Shown: positions 1 to 7,346 of the stretch, piece by piece
Numbering within the stretch: the stretch's first letter is position 1
Layout: the number at the start of each line of letters is the position of its first letter
NCBI GenBank assembly: GCA_900554875.1
Contig: USJA01000011.1
Coordinates: 1 to 15,695 of the forward strand
Length of the DNA: 15,695 nt
Origin: an uncultured Clostridium sp.
Lineage (GTDB): Bacteria > Bacillota > Clostridia > TANB77 > CAG-465
Direction of reading: 5' to 3'
The notes under the pieces: model-generated
What the model was told of the DNA's origin: nothing
Database searches by the model: none
The model's input: the letters and a program-made list of their open reading frames with translations, nothing else
Translations under genes and position numbers: made by a program

Positions 1-83
1 TATAAAGGCTTTGGAATTATATGCTAATATGTATTTATATATAGTTTTGAACATTGAAAAAAGAATATTTAAGGAGGAGAAAA

Positions 84-1631
84 ATGTTATATACGATTTT
101 AATATCTGTAATTGCATTTGCAGTCTCTGCTGTTTTATTTTTTAACATTGGAATTTCATATAGAAAAAAAATTGCTGAATCCACTGTTAGTTCAGCTGAA
201 GAACAAGCAAAGAAAATTATAGAAGATAGTAAAAAAGATGCGGAAAGAACAAAAAAAGAAGTTATCTTACAAGCCAAAGATGAAATGATGAAGAAAAAAG
301 ATGAATTTGAAAAAGATGCGCGTTACAGAAAGAAAGAATTACAAGATATAGAAAATAGAATTAATCAGAGGCAAGATTTGGTTGATAAAAGAGCTGCTTT
401 AATTGAAGAAAAAGAAAATAACATTATAAAAAAAAGTGATGAATTGCAACAAAAGGAAAAATATCTTGAAAAAGCTAAGGAAAGAGAATTAGAGGAACTT
501 AGTAAAATTTCCAAAATGACTGTAGACCAGGCAAAATCAGAAATGATGGAAAAACTACATGATGATATGAAACAAGAAATGGCTACATTTATCCGTTCTG
601 AGCAAGATAAGGCAAAAGAGACAGTTGAAAAAAAAGCTAAACAAATGTTAGTTGGTGCAATTCAAAAGTGTGCAACAGATCATACGTCTGAAGCGACTGT
701 TACCACTGTTTCACTTCCAAACGATGAGTTGAAAGGTAGAATAATTGGTAGGGAAGGAAGAAATATAAAAACAATTGAGACATTAACTGGAATTGATCTT
801 ATAATAGATGATACTCCAGATGTTATTGTTCTATCAAGTTTCGACCCTATTAGACGTGAAGTTGCAAGAATCGCCTTAGAAAGATTGATTGCTGATGGAA
901 GAATTCATCCAGGTAAAATTGAGGAAATGATTGAAAAGGCTAAATCCGAAGTTGAATCAACTATAAAAGAAGAAGGAGAAAGAGCTCTTTTTGAAACAGG
1001 TGTTATAAATGTACATCCTGATTTGGTTAAACTTCTTGGTAAATTAAAATATAGGACTAGTTATGGCCAAAATGTTTTGAATCATTCTATAGAAGTTGCT
1101 AATATTGCAGGGACACTTGCAGTAGAACTTGGCATGGATCCTACAATAGCCAAAAGAGCAGGTTTATTTCATGATATTGGTAAGTCATTTGATCATGATG
1201 TTGAAGGAACACATGTTAGTCTTGGAATTGATTTGCTGAAAAAGTATCATGAAAAAGAAGAAGTAATTTGGGGAATGGAAGCACATCATGGAGATACAGA
1301 ACCTAAAACAATAGAAGCAGTCCTTGTTCAGATAGGTGATATTGTTTCAGCTTCAAGACCTGGTGCAAGAAGAGAAACTGTAAGTACATATATTAAAAGA
1401 TTACAAAAACTTGAAGAAATATGTAATTCATACAAAGGTATTGAAAAATCATATGCTATTCAAGCTGGTCGTGAAGTAAGGTTAATAGTTAAACCTGAAG
1501 AAGTTGATGATGCATCTATGGTTATAATTGCAAGAGATGTTGCAAAACAAATTGAAAAGGAAATGGTTTATCCTGGACAAATAAAAGTTAATGTTATTCG
1601 CGAAAGTAGAGCTATAGATATAGCTAAATAA
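84..1631 (+). CDS. rny: Ribonuclease Y (membrane-anchored endoribonuclease)
   Basis: RNase Y starts mRNA decay in Gram-positive bacteria from the inner face of the membrane. The 515-residue product shows the family's order: one N-terminal membrane helix (about 4-23), a long charged coiled coil (about 30-190), a KH RNA-binding domain with the GREG loop at 222-225, and an HD domain with H334, the HD pair H363-D364 in FHDIGK, H401-H402 and D419. The length matches the usual 515-520. I chose ATG 84 because AAGGAGGAG ends a few bases before it; an in-frame TTG at 54 lies upstream of that site and would read through it. A strong terminator follows, so the downstream genes probably form a separate unit. 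The promoter is at or beyond the window edge; TTGGAA at 11-16 is only a weak -35 candidate. The family is certain. Confidence 0.97.
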   Translation: MLYTILISVIAFAVSAVLFFNIGISYRKKIAESTVSSAEEQAKKIIEDSKKDAERTKKEVILQAKDEMMKKKDEFEKDARYRKKELQDIENRINQRQDLVDKRAALIEEKENNIIKKSDELQQKEKYLEKAKERELEELSKISKMTVDQAKSEMMEKLHDDMKQEMATFIRSEQDKAKETVEKKAKQMLVGAIQKCATDHTSEATVTTVSLPNDELKGRIIGREGRNIKTIETLTGIDLIIDDTPDVIVLSSFDPIRREVARIALERLIADGRIHPGKIEEMIEKAKSEVESTIKEEGERALFETGVINVHPDLVKLLGKLKYRTSYGQNVLNHSIEVANIAGTLAVELGMDPTIAKRAGLFHDIGKSFDHDVEGTHVSLGIDLLKKYHEKEEVIWGMEAHHGDTEPKTIEAVLVQIGDIVSASRPGARRETVSTYIKRLQKLEEICNSYKGIEKSYAIQAGREVRLIVKPEEVDDASMVIIARDVAKQIEKEMVYPGQIKVNVIRESRAIDIAK

Positions 1632-1636
1632 ATTTT

Positions 1637-1671
1637 ATAGTCAGATACAAAGTTATCTGACTATTTTTTTT
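1637..1671 (+). terminator. Rho-independent terminator of rny
   Basis: Ten-base-pair perfect stem, TAGTCAGATA (1638-1647) with TATCTGACTA (1654-1663), a 6-base loop and a run of eight T. One further A-T pair extends the base. It begins six bases after the rny stop codon. Confidence 0.93.
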
Positions 1672-1688
1672 CTAAAATTTGTTTACAT

Positions 1689-1718
1689 TTTACTAATTAT
1701 TTTTTTATTTAGTATAAA
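1689..1718 (+). promoter_or_regulatory. Putative promoter of the HgdA/B-like operon
   Basis: TTTACT (1689-1694) and TATAAA (1713-1718) are separated by 18 bp, between the rny terminator and the first gene of the three-gene operon. The match is reasonable, but the surroundings are so AT-rich that chance matches are common. Confidence 0.4.
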
Positions 1719-1756
1719 TTTAAATTTTAATGAAATAATATTTTTAGGTGATATTT

Positions 1757-2728
1757 ATGAAAATAGGGATTCCATTAGGTCTTGGAATATACGAATATCC
1801 AATACTTTTTAGTAAGTTTTTTGAATATTTAGGAATTGATGTAGTATATAGTGAGAGAACCAATAAACAAATTTTTGATAATGGAATTAAATATTCACTT
1901 AGTGAATCATGTCTTGCAAGTAAAATATTTGTTGGTCATGTTGCTAATTTAGTAAGTAGACAAGAAAGGGAAAATATTGATTATATTTTTATGCCTAGAT
2001 TATGCACTTTTGAAAATAATCAAACAACGTGCGTTAAATTTTTTGCACTATATGATATATGTAATAATTTATTTAACTCAAATTTTTTAACCTTGAATAT
2101 TGATTATGAGAAAAATAGCACTGAATTAAATGCTTTTTTAAAACTTGGAAAAAGGATAGAAAAGTCATCACGCGAGTGCATACATGCATATTTAAAAGCA
2201 AGGAAAGCACAAAGGAATTATGATAAAGAAAAATTAGATGAACAGCTAAGAATATTAAATAAAAGAAAAGACAAAAAGAAAGTAATTATAGTGGCCCATC
2301 CATATGTTGCATATGATGAATTATTAGGTAAAAGTGTAATTAAATTATTAGAGCAGGAGGGAGTAGATATTATATATGCAAATATTAATGAATTTTCTAT
2401 GCAAAACCCTAAAATATTTAAATTTGTTAGAAATAAGAAATATGTATATACGAACATATCCCAAAGTATTTTTTGGAAATCGAGCAAAAATTTGTTAAAT
2501 GGTATATATACAAATTTAAATAATATTGATGGAATTGTTTATCTTTCTGTATTTCCATGCGGAACAGACTCTCTTGTAAATGAACTTGCAATGAGGAGGA
2601 TAAAAAATGTACCATATCTAAATTTAGTTTTAGATGAACAAGACGCACAGGCAGGTCTAAAAACAAGAATTGAAAGTTTTATTGATATTTTAGATATGAA
2701 TAAAAGGGGTGAAAGAATAAGTGGATAA
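1757..2728 (+). CDS. DUF2229 / HgdA-B-like subunit, acyl-CoA dehydratase activase-related protein
   Basis: This 323-residue protein belongs to the DUF2229 group related to the cluster-binding subunits of 2-hydroxyacyl-CoA dehydratases and benzoyl-CoA reductases. Visible signatures are IGIPLGLGIYEY near the N-terminus (3-14), ESCLASK with C52, TCVKFF with C92, HPYVAYDELL at 181-190, FPCGTDSL with C268 and a C-terminal LDEQDAQAGLKTR (292-304). C52, C92 and C268 are the likely iron-sulfur ligands by family analogy. The C-terminal part resembles the same region of the next gene, so the two look like paralogous halves of a heterodimer. The start is ATG 1757, after AGGTGAT (1746-1752); a GTG at 1748 lies inside that site. 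It overlaps the next gene by 8 bp. The family is well supported; substrate and reaction are unknown. Confidence 0.85.
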   Translation: MKIGIPLGLGIYEYPILFSKFFEYLGIDVVYSERTNKQIFDNGIKYSLSESCLASKIFVGHVANLVSRQERENIDYIFMPRLCTFENNQTTCVKFFALYDICNNLFNSNFLTLNIDYEKNSTELNAFLKLGKRIEKSSRECIHAYLKARKAQRNYDKEKLDEQLRILNKRKDKKKVIIVAHPYVAYDELLGKSVIKLLEQEGVDIIYANINEFSMQNPKIFKFVRNKKYVYTNISQSIFWKSSKNLLNGIYTNLNNIDGIVYLSVFPCGTDSLVNELAMRRIKNVPYLNLVLDEQDAQAGLKTRIESFIDILDMNKRGERISG

Positions 2729-3863
2729 AGGCTCTAATAAAAAATATAAATACATTATTAGTTTTCCTCATATAGGAAATTATTATATACCAATATATAA
2801 TTGGCTTTCAAATATAGTAGATAAAAGTACAACAAGAGTTATGATTCCAAAAAGAATGTCTTTAAATACAATTGAAAAAGGATCAAACTATAGCCCTGAC
2901 TTTATTTGTTTACCATTTAAATATAATCTTGGTAATTTTATAGAAGCTTTAGAAGGTGGTGCAAATGTCCTTATACAGGCAGGTGGTGGATGCAAGTATG
3001 GGTATTACGCAGAGCTTCAAAAACAAATTCTAGAAGATCTTGGATATAAATTTGAATATATTACTTTAGTTGAAATGGGTAAAATTAAACCATTAAGTGT
3101 GTATAAAAAATTAAAAAAAATTAATCCAAAACTCACATTCATTAAACTAGTATATAGATTTTTTATAGCAGCAATGATAGCATTTTTTTTGGATAGATTT
3201 GAAGTATATATGAGAAAAAATCTGGCTTATGAATTACATAAAGGAAAATTTGATTTATTGCATAAAAGTTTTTTAATTGAACTAAAAAAAGTAAAAAATT
3301 TTATAGAATTAATTAAAATCAAAAATAAATATTATAAAAAGCTAAAGTCTGTAGATGTTATATCAATTAAAGAGAGAAATGAAAAGATTAAAATTGGAAT
3401 AATTGGAGAACTATTTACATCAATGGAACAATTTTCATCAGATAATATAGAAAGAAAATTAAATAATTTGGGTGCTGTTACTAAAAGATATACAACATTA
3501 ACTTATCTGATGGTAACAAAACCACTTGAAATGAAAAAGCTTATAAAAAGATCAAATAAATATATTAAGTACGAACTTGGTGCTGATGGTACAGTAAGTG
3601 TGGCACATGCAATTGAACTTGCAAATAAAGGATATGATGGAATTATACATATAAAGCCATTTGGATGTACACCAGAGGAAAATGCTGTACCAATTCTTCA
3701 AAAAATAAGTAAAGATTTTGATATACCTATTATGTATTTAACATTTGATACACAAAATAGTGATACAGGAATAAATACAAGATTAGAGGCCTTTTATGAT
3801 ATGCTCTACATGAAAAAGGAAAAACAAAAATTCATAAAAACAAAGGAGGTATTAGATGGATAG
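2721..3863 (+). CDS. HgdB-like cysteine-ligated subunit (CoA dehydratase/activase-related protein)
   Basis: This 380-residue protein is the second dehydratase-like subunit. It has FPHIGN (15-20), YSPDFICLPFK with C63, a GGANVLIQAGGGCKYGYY block with C91 (79-96), KIGIIGE (224-230), KPFGCTPEENA with C316 (312-322) and TRLEAFYDML near the end. Three cysteines in this spacing fit the [4Fe-4S]-binding pattern of HgdA/HgdB-type proteins. The acidic segment that reads DEQ in the preceding paralogue reads DTQ here. A hydrophobic run at 147-158 is short and followed by charged residues, so I do not call it a membrane segment. The start is GTG 2721, preceded by AGGGGTGAAAG; it overlaps the previous stop by 8 bp and the next gene by 8 bp, suggesting translational coupling. 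The family is confident, the reaction is not. Confidence 0.85.
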   Translation: MDKGSNKKYKYIISFPHIGNYYIPIYNWLSNIVDKSTTRVMIPKRMSLNTIEKGSNYSPDFICLPFKYNLGNFIEALEGGANVLIQAGGGCKYGYYAELQKQILEDLGYKFEYITLVEMGKIKPLSVYKKLKKINPKLTFIKLVYRFFIAAMIAFFLDRFEVYMRKNLAYELHKGKFDLLHKSFLIELKKVKNFIELIKIKNKYYKKLKSVDVISIKERNEKIKIGIIGELFTSMEQFSSDNIERKLNNLGAVTKRYTTLTYLMVTKPLEMKKLIKRSNKYIKYELGADGTVSVAHAIELANKGYDGIIHIKPFGCTPEENAVPILQKISKDFDIPIMYLTFDTQNSDTGINTRLEAFYDMLYMKKEKQKFIKTKEVLDG

Positions 3864-4833
3864 AAAATATTATATAGGTATAGATATAGGATCAATATCT
3901 ACAAAAGGGGTAGTTATTGATTCTAACAATAATATTATTGCAAGTGAATATTTATGGACAGAGGGAAATCCAATTGAATCTACTAAAAAAGTTATAACTA
4001 GTTTAAAAAATAATTTAGATGAAAAGGAAATCAATCCAGATATATATGGTATAGGTACAACAGGCTCCGCAAGAAATTTAATTGGGACTGTATTAAATGC
4101 CAGTTTAGTAAAAAATGAAATTACTGCACATGCAATTGGGACTTTATCAAGACATCCTAACGTTAAAACTATACTTGAAATAGGAGGCCAAGATTCTAAA
4201 ATTATTATAATTAGAAACGGAGTTGTAGTTGATTATGCAATGAATACATTATGTGCTGCTGGTACAGGTGCGTTTTTATCATCTCAAGCCAAAAGATTAG
4301 GCGTAAAAATTGAAGAGCTAGGGGATATAGCCCTAAAATCTAAAAATCCTACAAAAATTGCTGCAAGATGTACAGTATTTGCTGAATCAGATCTTGTTCA
4401 TAAAGCACAAATTGGACATAGCAAAGAAGATATTATAGCAGGAATATGTGATGCTGTTGTAAAAAATTATTTAAACAATTTAGCCAAAGGAAAGAATATT
4501 GAAGATGAGGTAATATTTCAAGGTGGCGTTAGTAAAAATGTTGGAGTGGTTAATGCTTTCAAAAAACAACTTAATAAAAAAATAATAGTAGATAATGATT
4601 CACATCTTATGGGGGCACTAGGAATTGCTATTCTTTCAAAAAAATTAAATTGTACAAATAAAAAAATAAACTTCACTTTTGATATTAAAAACATAGAATT
4701 TAAAACTGTAGGTAGAGAGTGTAATGGTTGTGCTAATAATTGTGAAATTGTTGATGTATATAAAGATAAAAGTTTGATAGATAGTATGGGTGGTAGATGT
4801 CAAAGAGCAAGCTCAGTGTTGAAAAGTAGTTAG
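3856..4833 (+). CDS. BadF/BadG/BcrA/BcrD-family [4Fe-4S] ATPase (CoA-substrate enzyme activase, HgdC-like)
   Basis: This 325-residue ASKHA-fold ATPase belongs to the activators that use ATP to inject a low-potential electron into dehydratase-type partners. Visible are the phosphate loop GIDIGSISTKG (8-18), GIGTTGSAR (66-73), EIGGQDSK (108-115), NTLCAAGTGAF with C133, ARCTVFAESD with C172 and FQGGVSKNVG (221-230). C133 and C172 are the cysteines that, two per monomer, hold a bridging [4Fe-4S] in the HgdC homodimer. Beyond the usual core there is a C-terminal motif, CNGCANNC plus GGRC (C289, C292, C296, C315), seen also in the long fused members of this group and able to bind another cluster or zinc. 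ATG 3856 has a strong AAGGAGG (3842-3848) and overlaps the preceding gene by 8 bp. The preceding two genes are the obvious partners. Confidence 0.92.
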   Translation: MDRKYYIGIDIGSISTKGVVIDSNNNIIASEYLWTEGNPIESTKKVITSLKNNLDEKEINPDIYGIGTTGSARNLIGTVLNASLVKNEITAHAIGTLSRHPNVKTILEIGGQDSKIIIIRNGVVVDYAMNTLCAAGTGAFLSSQAKRLGVKIEELGDIALKSKNPTKIAARCTVFAESDLVHKAQIGHSKEDIIAGICDAVVKNYLNNLAKGKNIEDEVIFQGGVSKNVGVVNAFKKQLNKKIIVDNDSHLMGALGIAILSKKLNCTNKKINFTFDIKNIEFKTVGRECNGCANNCEIVDVYKDKSLIDSMGGRCQRASSVLKSS

Positions 4834-4839
4834 AATATA

Positions 4840-4868
4840 TTGACATAAGATAATGTGTAGGGTATACA
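4840..4868 (+). promoter_or_regulatory. Sigma-A-type promoter-like element with inverted repeat
   Basis: A perfect -35 TTGACA (4840-4845), a 17-bp spacer and TATACA (4863-4868). The inverted repeat GTGTA-N5-TACAC (4855-4869) overlaps the -10 and could be an operator. A start near 4875 would fall inside the AAAGGTG before ATG 4888, so this promoter may not serve that tiny frame. Confidence 0.45.
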
Positions 4869-4956
4869 CTGAAAGGTGCTCTTATTTATGAAATCTATTA
4901 AAAAAAATTTCGGAAAAATACACAGTATAGTATATCTGATTTTATAGTTGACTTTT

Positions 4957-4984
4957 TTTACATTATATCTGACATTCTTATAAT
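4957..4984 (+). promoter_or_regulatory. Second promoter-like element, overlapping a direct repeat
   Basis: TTTACA (4957-4962), a 16-bp spacer and a perfect TATAAT (4979-4984). The second copy of TATATCTGA (4964-4972) sits in the spacer and the first copy lies 33 bp upstream, about three helical turns, as for a repeated protein-binding site. A transcript would start near 4991 and end at the 5126-5163 terminator, giving an RNA of about 170 nt. Confidence 0.4.
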
Positions 4985-5125
4985 ACTATATATATATTAT
5001 ACTATGTTTAATGCATCTTATTTTGCTTTTAATAATAGCAGCCATAGCTTTTATAATTTATGCAGATGTTATACGTTTTTAAAAAGATAAAGTTTAAAAT
5101 TAATTGTAAAAAACAAGTGAAAATT

Positions 5126-5163
5126 AAAAAAGATAAGTAATTTTGTTTACTTATCTTTTTTTT
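5126..5163 (+). terminator. Strong terminator upstream of the SDR gene, probably bidirectional
   Basis: The stem pairs AGATAAGTAA (5131-5140) with TTACTTATCT (5147-5156) around TTTTGT. It is extended by an A-run on the left and a T-run on the right, so the reverse strand also reads stem plus T-run. It ends about 40 bp before the SDR start codon and so isolates that gene from everything upstream. Confidence 0.85.
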
Positions 5164-5174
5164 GATGGTATAAT
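5146..5174 (+). promoter_or_regulatory. Extended -10 promoter of the SDR-ymdB pair
   Basis: TTTACT (5146-5151), a 17-bp spacer and a perfect TATAAT (5169-5174) preceded by TGG, an extended -10. The -35 lies in the right arm of the terminator hairpin. The predicted start, near 5181, leaves a leader of about 20 nt before ATG 5203. Confidence 0.65.
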
Positions 5175-5202
5175 AACTAAGGATAAGAGAGGTTTGAAAT
5201 GT

Positions 5203-5955
5203 ATGAAAGCATTAGTTACAGGTGCATCGTCAGGTATAGGATATGATATATCAAAATATTTGGCTAAAAGAGGTTATGATATTATAGCGGTTGCAAGAAA
5301 TAAAAGAGCTTTAGAGAACTTGGAAAGTGAAATAAAAACAAATGTTAAAATAATATGTACAGATTTATCTTTAAAAGATAATTGCATACAGTTATACGAA
5401 AAACTTAAAGAAGATGAAATTGATGTATTAATAAATAATGCTGGTTTTGGAATGTATGGAAATTTTGACGTTTTAGATCTAAACAAAGAAATAGAAATGA
5501 TTAATGTAAATATTATAGCTTGTGATATTTTAACAAAGTTATTTTTAAGGGATATGAAAAAAAGAAACAGGGGATTTATATTAAACGTAGGTTCACTTGC
5601 TGGTTTTATGCCTGGCCCACTTATGAGCTCATATTATGCTTCAAAATCATATGTGGTAAAATTAACGCAGGCTATTAGAAAAGAATTAAAGAAATCAAAA
5701 TCAGGTGTATCTGTAAGTGTTTTATGCCCTGGACCTGTGAATACAAATTTTAATAATACTGCTGGTGTAAAATTTGCTGTAAAGCCTTTGTCAAGTGAAT
5801 ATGTCGCAAAATATGCGATTGATATGATGTTTAAGAGAAAACTTGTAATTGTACCTGGTTTTACAATAAAACTTGCTAGATTTTTTAGTAAATTTACACC
5901 TGATAATATTTTATCAGAAATTACATATTATATTCAGACTAGGAAAGATAAATAA
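5203..5955 (+). CDS. Short-chain dehydrogenase/reductase (classical SDR, DltE/YqjQ-like)
   Basis: This 250-residue NAD(P)-dependent oxidoreductase has a Rossmann fold. Seen are the dinucleotide loop TGASSGIG (6-13), NNAG (78-81), catalytic S131 in NVGSLAG, Y144-x3-K148 in SSYYASK, and CPGPV (175-179) in the cofactor and substrate loop. R32 after the second strand favours NADP(H) over NAD(H). The overall pattern fits the COG0300 group; the substrate cannot be read from the sequence. I chose ATG 5203, which follows AGAGG (5188-5192). An in-frame TTG at 5143 lies inside the terminator hairpin and upstream of the promoter's -10, so it cannot be the start. The gene is followed after 14 bp by ymdB, probably in one transcript. 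Confidence 0.9.
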   Translation: MKALVTGASSGIGYDISKYLAKRGYDIIAVARNKRALENLESEIKTNVKIICTDLSLKDNCIQLYEKLKEDEIDVLINNAGFGMYGNFDVLDLNKEIEMINVNIIACDILTKLFLRDMKKRNRGFILNVGSLAGFMPGPLMSSYYASKSYVVKLTQAIRKELKKSKSGVSVSVLCPGPVNTNFNNTAGVKFAVKPLSSEYVAKYAIDMMFKRKLVIVPGFTIKLARFFSKFTPDNILSEITYYIQTRKDK

Positions 5956-5969
5956 TAGGAGAGTGAAAG

Positions 5970-6755
5970 ATGAACTTTTTAATTATAGGGGATGTAGTAG
6001 GAAAAAGTGGAGTAGAGAAATTACAAAAAGAATTACCAGATTTAATAAAAAATAATGAAATAGACTTTTGTATTGTAAATGGCGAAAATTCTGCTAATGG
6101 AAAAGGCCTTAGAAGACAAGAATATGAAAAGATAAAATCATGTGGTGCTGATGTAATTACAATGGGAAATCATATATATTATAGAAAGGAAATGGCAAAC
6201 GAATACATAAATTTTAAGGATCTGTTAATTCCTGCCAATATAACAAATCTAGTTGGAAATCATAATATTGTAATTGAAAGAAATAATAAAAAAATAGGAG
6301 TTATTAATTTAATTGGAAAAGCTGAAATGGGAGATATTATAGAAAAAAATACAAGTGATCCCTTTAAAAGCATTTTAATTCAGTTAGACGAAGTAAAAGA
6401 AAGTGGTGCAGACTACATTTTTCTTGATTTTCACGCAGAAGCTACAGCAGAGAAGATAGCAATGGGATATTTTCTTGATGGAAAAGTTACATGTGTATTT
6501 GGAACACATACTCATGTGGCAACGGCAGATGAAAAAATTCTTAAAAATGGAACTGCATATATAACTGATATTGGTATGACAGGTCCAAAAGATAGTGTAA
6601 TTGGCTTAAAGAAGGAAATAGCATTGAAAAGATTTGTACAGGGAGCATATGCCAAATATGAATGTAGTACAAATGAAGCATTTTTGAATGGATTAATTGT
6701 AAAAACAGATGATTTAACAAATAAGGTTGAGAGCATAAATAGGATTAATATGTAA
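5970..6755 (+). CDS. ymdB: YmdB family metallophosphoesterase (cyclic nucleotide phosphodiesterase)
   Basis: This 261-residue dimetal phosphoesterase of the TIGR00282/YmdB family acts in Bacillus subtilis on 2',3'-cyclic nucleotides and influences biofilm versus motility decisions and RNase Y-linked RNA levels. The metal-binding motifs are all present: IIGDVVG with D8, NGEN (37-40), GNH (66-68), DFHAE with H155, and GTHTHV with H180 and H182. The length is as expected (about 260-265). ATG 5970 follows AGGAGAGTG directly. In many Firmicutes ymdB sits immediately after rny; here it is about 4.3 kb away, with the dehydratase-like operon and the SDR gene between. No terminator separates it from the SDR gene. 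A long hairpin just after its stop may terminate it. Confidence 0.95.
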   Translation: MNFLIIGDVVGKSGVEKLQKELPDLIKNNEIDFCIVNGENSANGKGLRRQEYEKIKSCGADVITMGNHIYYRKEMANEYINFKDLLIPANITNLVGNHNIVIERNNKKIGVINLIGKAEMGDIIEKNTSDPFKSILIQLDEVKESGADYIFLDFHAEATAEKIAMGYFLDGKVTCVFGTHTHVATADEKILKNGTAYITDIGMTGPKDSVIGLKKEIALKRFVQGAYAKYECSTNEAFLNGLIVKTDDLTNKVESINRINM

Positions 6756-6764
6756 CGAAAAATT

Positions 6765-6820
6765 AAACATTTCATATAATAAAATATAGCCGTAAATAGG
6801 TGATATTATATGAAATGTTT
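6765..6820 (+). promoter_or_regulatory. Long hairpin enclosing the cysE ribosome binding site and start codon
   Basis: A perfect 16-bp inverted repeat has its left arm at 6765-6780 (ending CATATAAT) and right arm at 6805-6820 (ATTATATGAAATGTTT), with a 17th pair at 6781/6804. The right arm contains the cysE ATG (6810-6812) and runs into eight T (6818-6825), so it resembles an intrinsic terminator. The loop holds AGGTGAT (6798-6804), the cysE ribosome binding site. The left arm also contains TATAAT (6775-6780), a possible -10 without a good -35. A transcript begun there would lack the left arm, while read-through from ymdB would carry the full hairpin. Confidence 0.6.
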
Positions 6821-7346
6821 TTTTTACAGTATTAGAGATTTATACTATGATGCAAAGAATATTAGAAAAAAAGATCCGGCTGCAAAATCAATTATTTCAG
6901 TTATTTTGCTATATCCAGGGTTTAAAGCAATAGTTGACTATAGAATTTCACATTTTTTATATAAACATAGATTGTACTTTTTGGCTAGACTTATTTCACA
7001 AATTTCTAGACATAAAACAGGTATAGAAATACATCCAGGTGCAAAAATAGGTAAGAGGCTATTTATTGATCACGGTATGGGAATTGTTATCGGTGAAACA
7101 GCAATAATTGGAGATAACTGTACAATATATCATGGAGTTACACTTGGCGGTACTGGAAAAGAAAAGAAAAAAAGGCACCCAACTTTAAAGAATAATGTAT
7201 TAGTGGGTTGTGGAAGTAAAGTCTTAGGTAATATTACAATTGGAAATAACGTTAAAATTGGTGCAAACTCTGTAGTCTTAAATAGTATAGAAGATAATAA
7301 TACTGTTGTTGGAATACCAGGTAAAAAAATAAAGAAAAAGGATTGA
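6810..7346 (+). CDS. cysE: Serine O-acetyltransferase
   Basis: CysE transfers acetyl from acetyl-CoA to L-serine, giving O-acetylserine for cysteine synthesis. The 178-residue product has an N-terminal helical part with DPAA (22-25) and YRISHFLY (44-51), then left-handed beta-helix hexapeptide repeats (about 70-170). Catalytic D87-H88 in [12 protein letters not shown] (94-98), [10 protein letters not shown] (107-116) with H108, and VGCGSKVLG (132-140) are all present. It is a compact CysE lacking the long N-terminal domain of the E. coli enzyme (273 residues), as is common in clostridia. ATG 6810 follows AGGTGAT, but that site and the start codon lie in a 16-bp hairpin. The last codons (IKKKD) are part of a palindrome shared with the convergent abrB gene. 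No partner cysK is in the window. Confidence 0.95.
   Translation: MKCFFYSIRDLYYDAKNIRKKDPAAKSIISVILLYPGFKAIVDYRISHFLYKHRLYFLARLISQISRHKTGIEIHPGAKIGKRLFIDHGMGIVIGETAIIGDNCTIYHGVTLGGTGKEKKKRHPTLKNNVLVGCGSKVLGNITIGNNVKIGANSVVLNSIEDNNTVVGIPGKKIKKKD

Larger units (their letters stand above)
4834..5202. other. Gene-poor stretch between activase and SDR genes
   Basis: No confident protein gene lies here. The stretch holds a promoter-like TTGACA-N17-TATACA, a second TTTACA-N16-TATAAT, two copies of TATATCTGA (4931-4939 and 4964-4972), a strong hairpin terminator at 5126-5163 and an extended -10 promoter just before the SDR gene. Two tiny frames are possible. ATG 4888 encodes 19 residues (MKSIKKNFGK...) after AAAGGTG. 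ATG 5011 encodes a 23-residue, very hydrophobic peptide (MHLILLLIIAAIAF...) with no visible ribosome binding site. Both are in one frame, with two stops between them. A short untranslated transcript ending at the terminator is as plausible as a peptide. Confidence 0.6.

Noticed and set aside
3160..3195. A membrane helix in the second HgdB-like subunit (residues 147-158)
   Set aside because: The hydrophobic run is only about 12 residues and ends in charged residues; HgdB-like proteins are cytoplasmic.
4888..5082. A decayed small membrane-protein gene (one frame with two stop codons)
   Set aside because: Two stops in about 65 codons is no fewer than expected by chance in such AT-rich DNA, and the hydrophobic look follows from T-rich codons. 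I kept it only as a weak hypothesis.
5143..5202. An N-terminal extension of the SDR protein starting at TTG 5143
   Set aside because: It would start inside a terminator hairpin and upstream of the likely -10, and has no ribosome binding site. ATG 5203 gives the normal SDR N-terminus.
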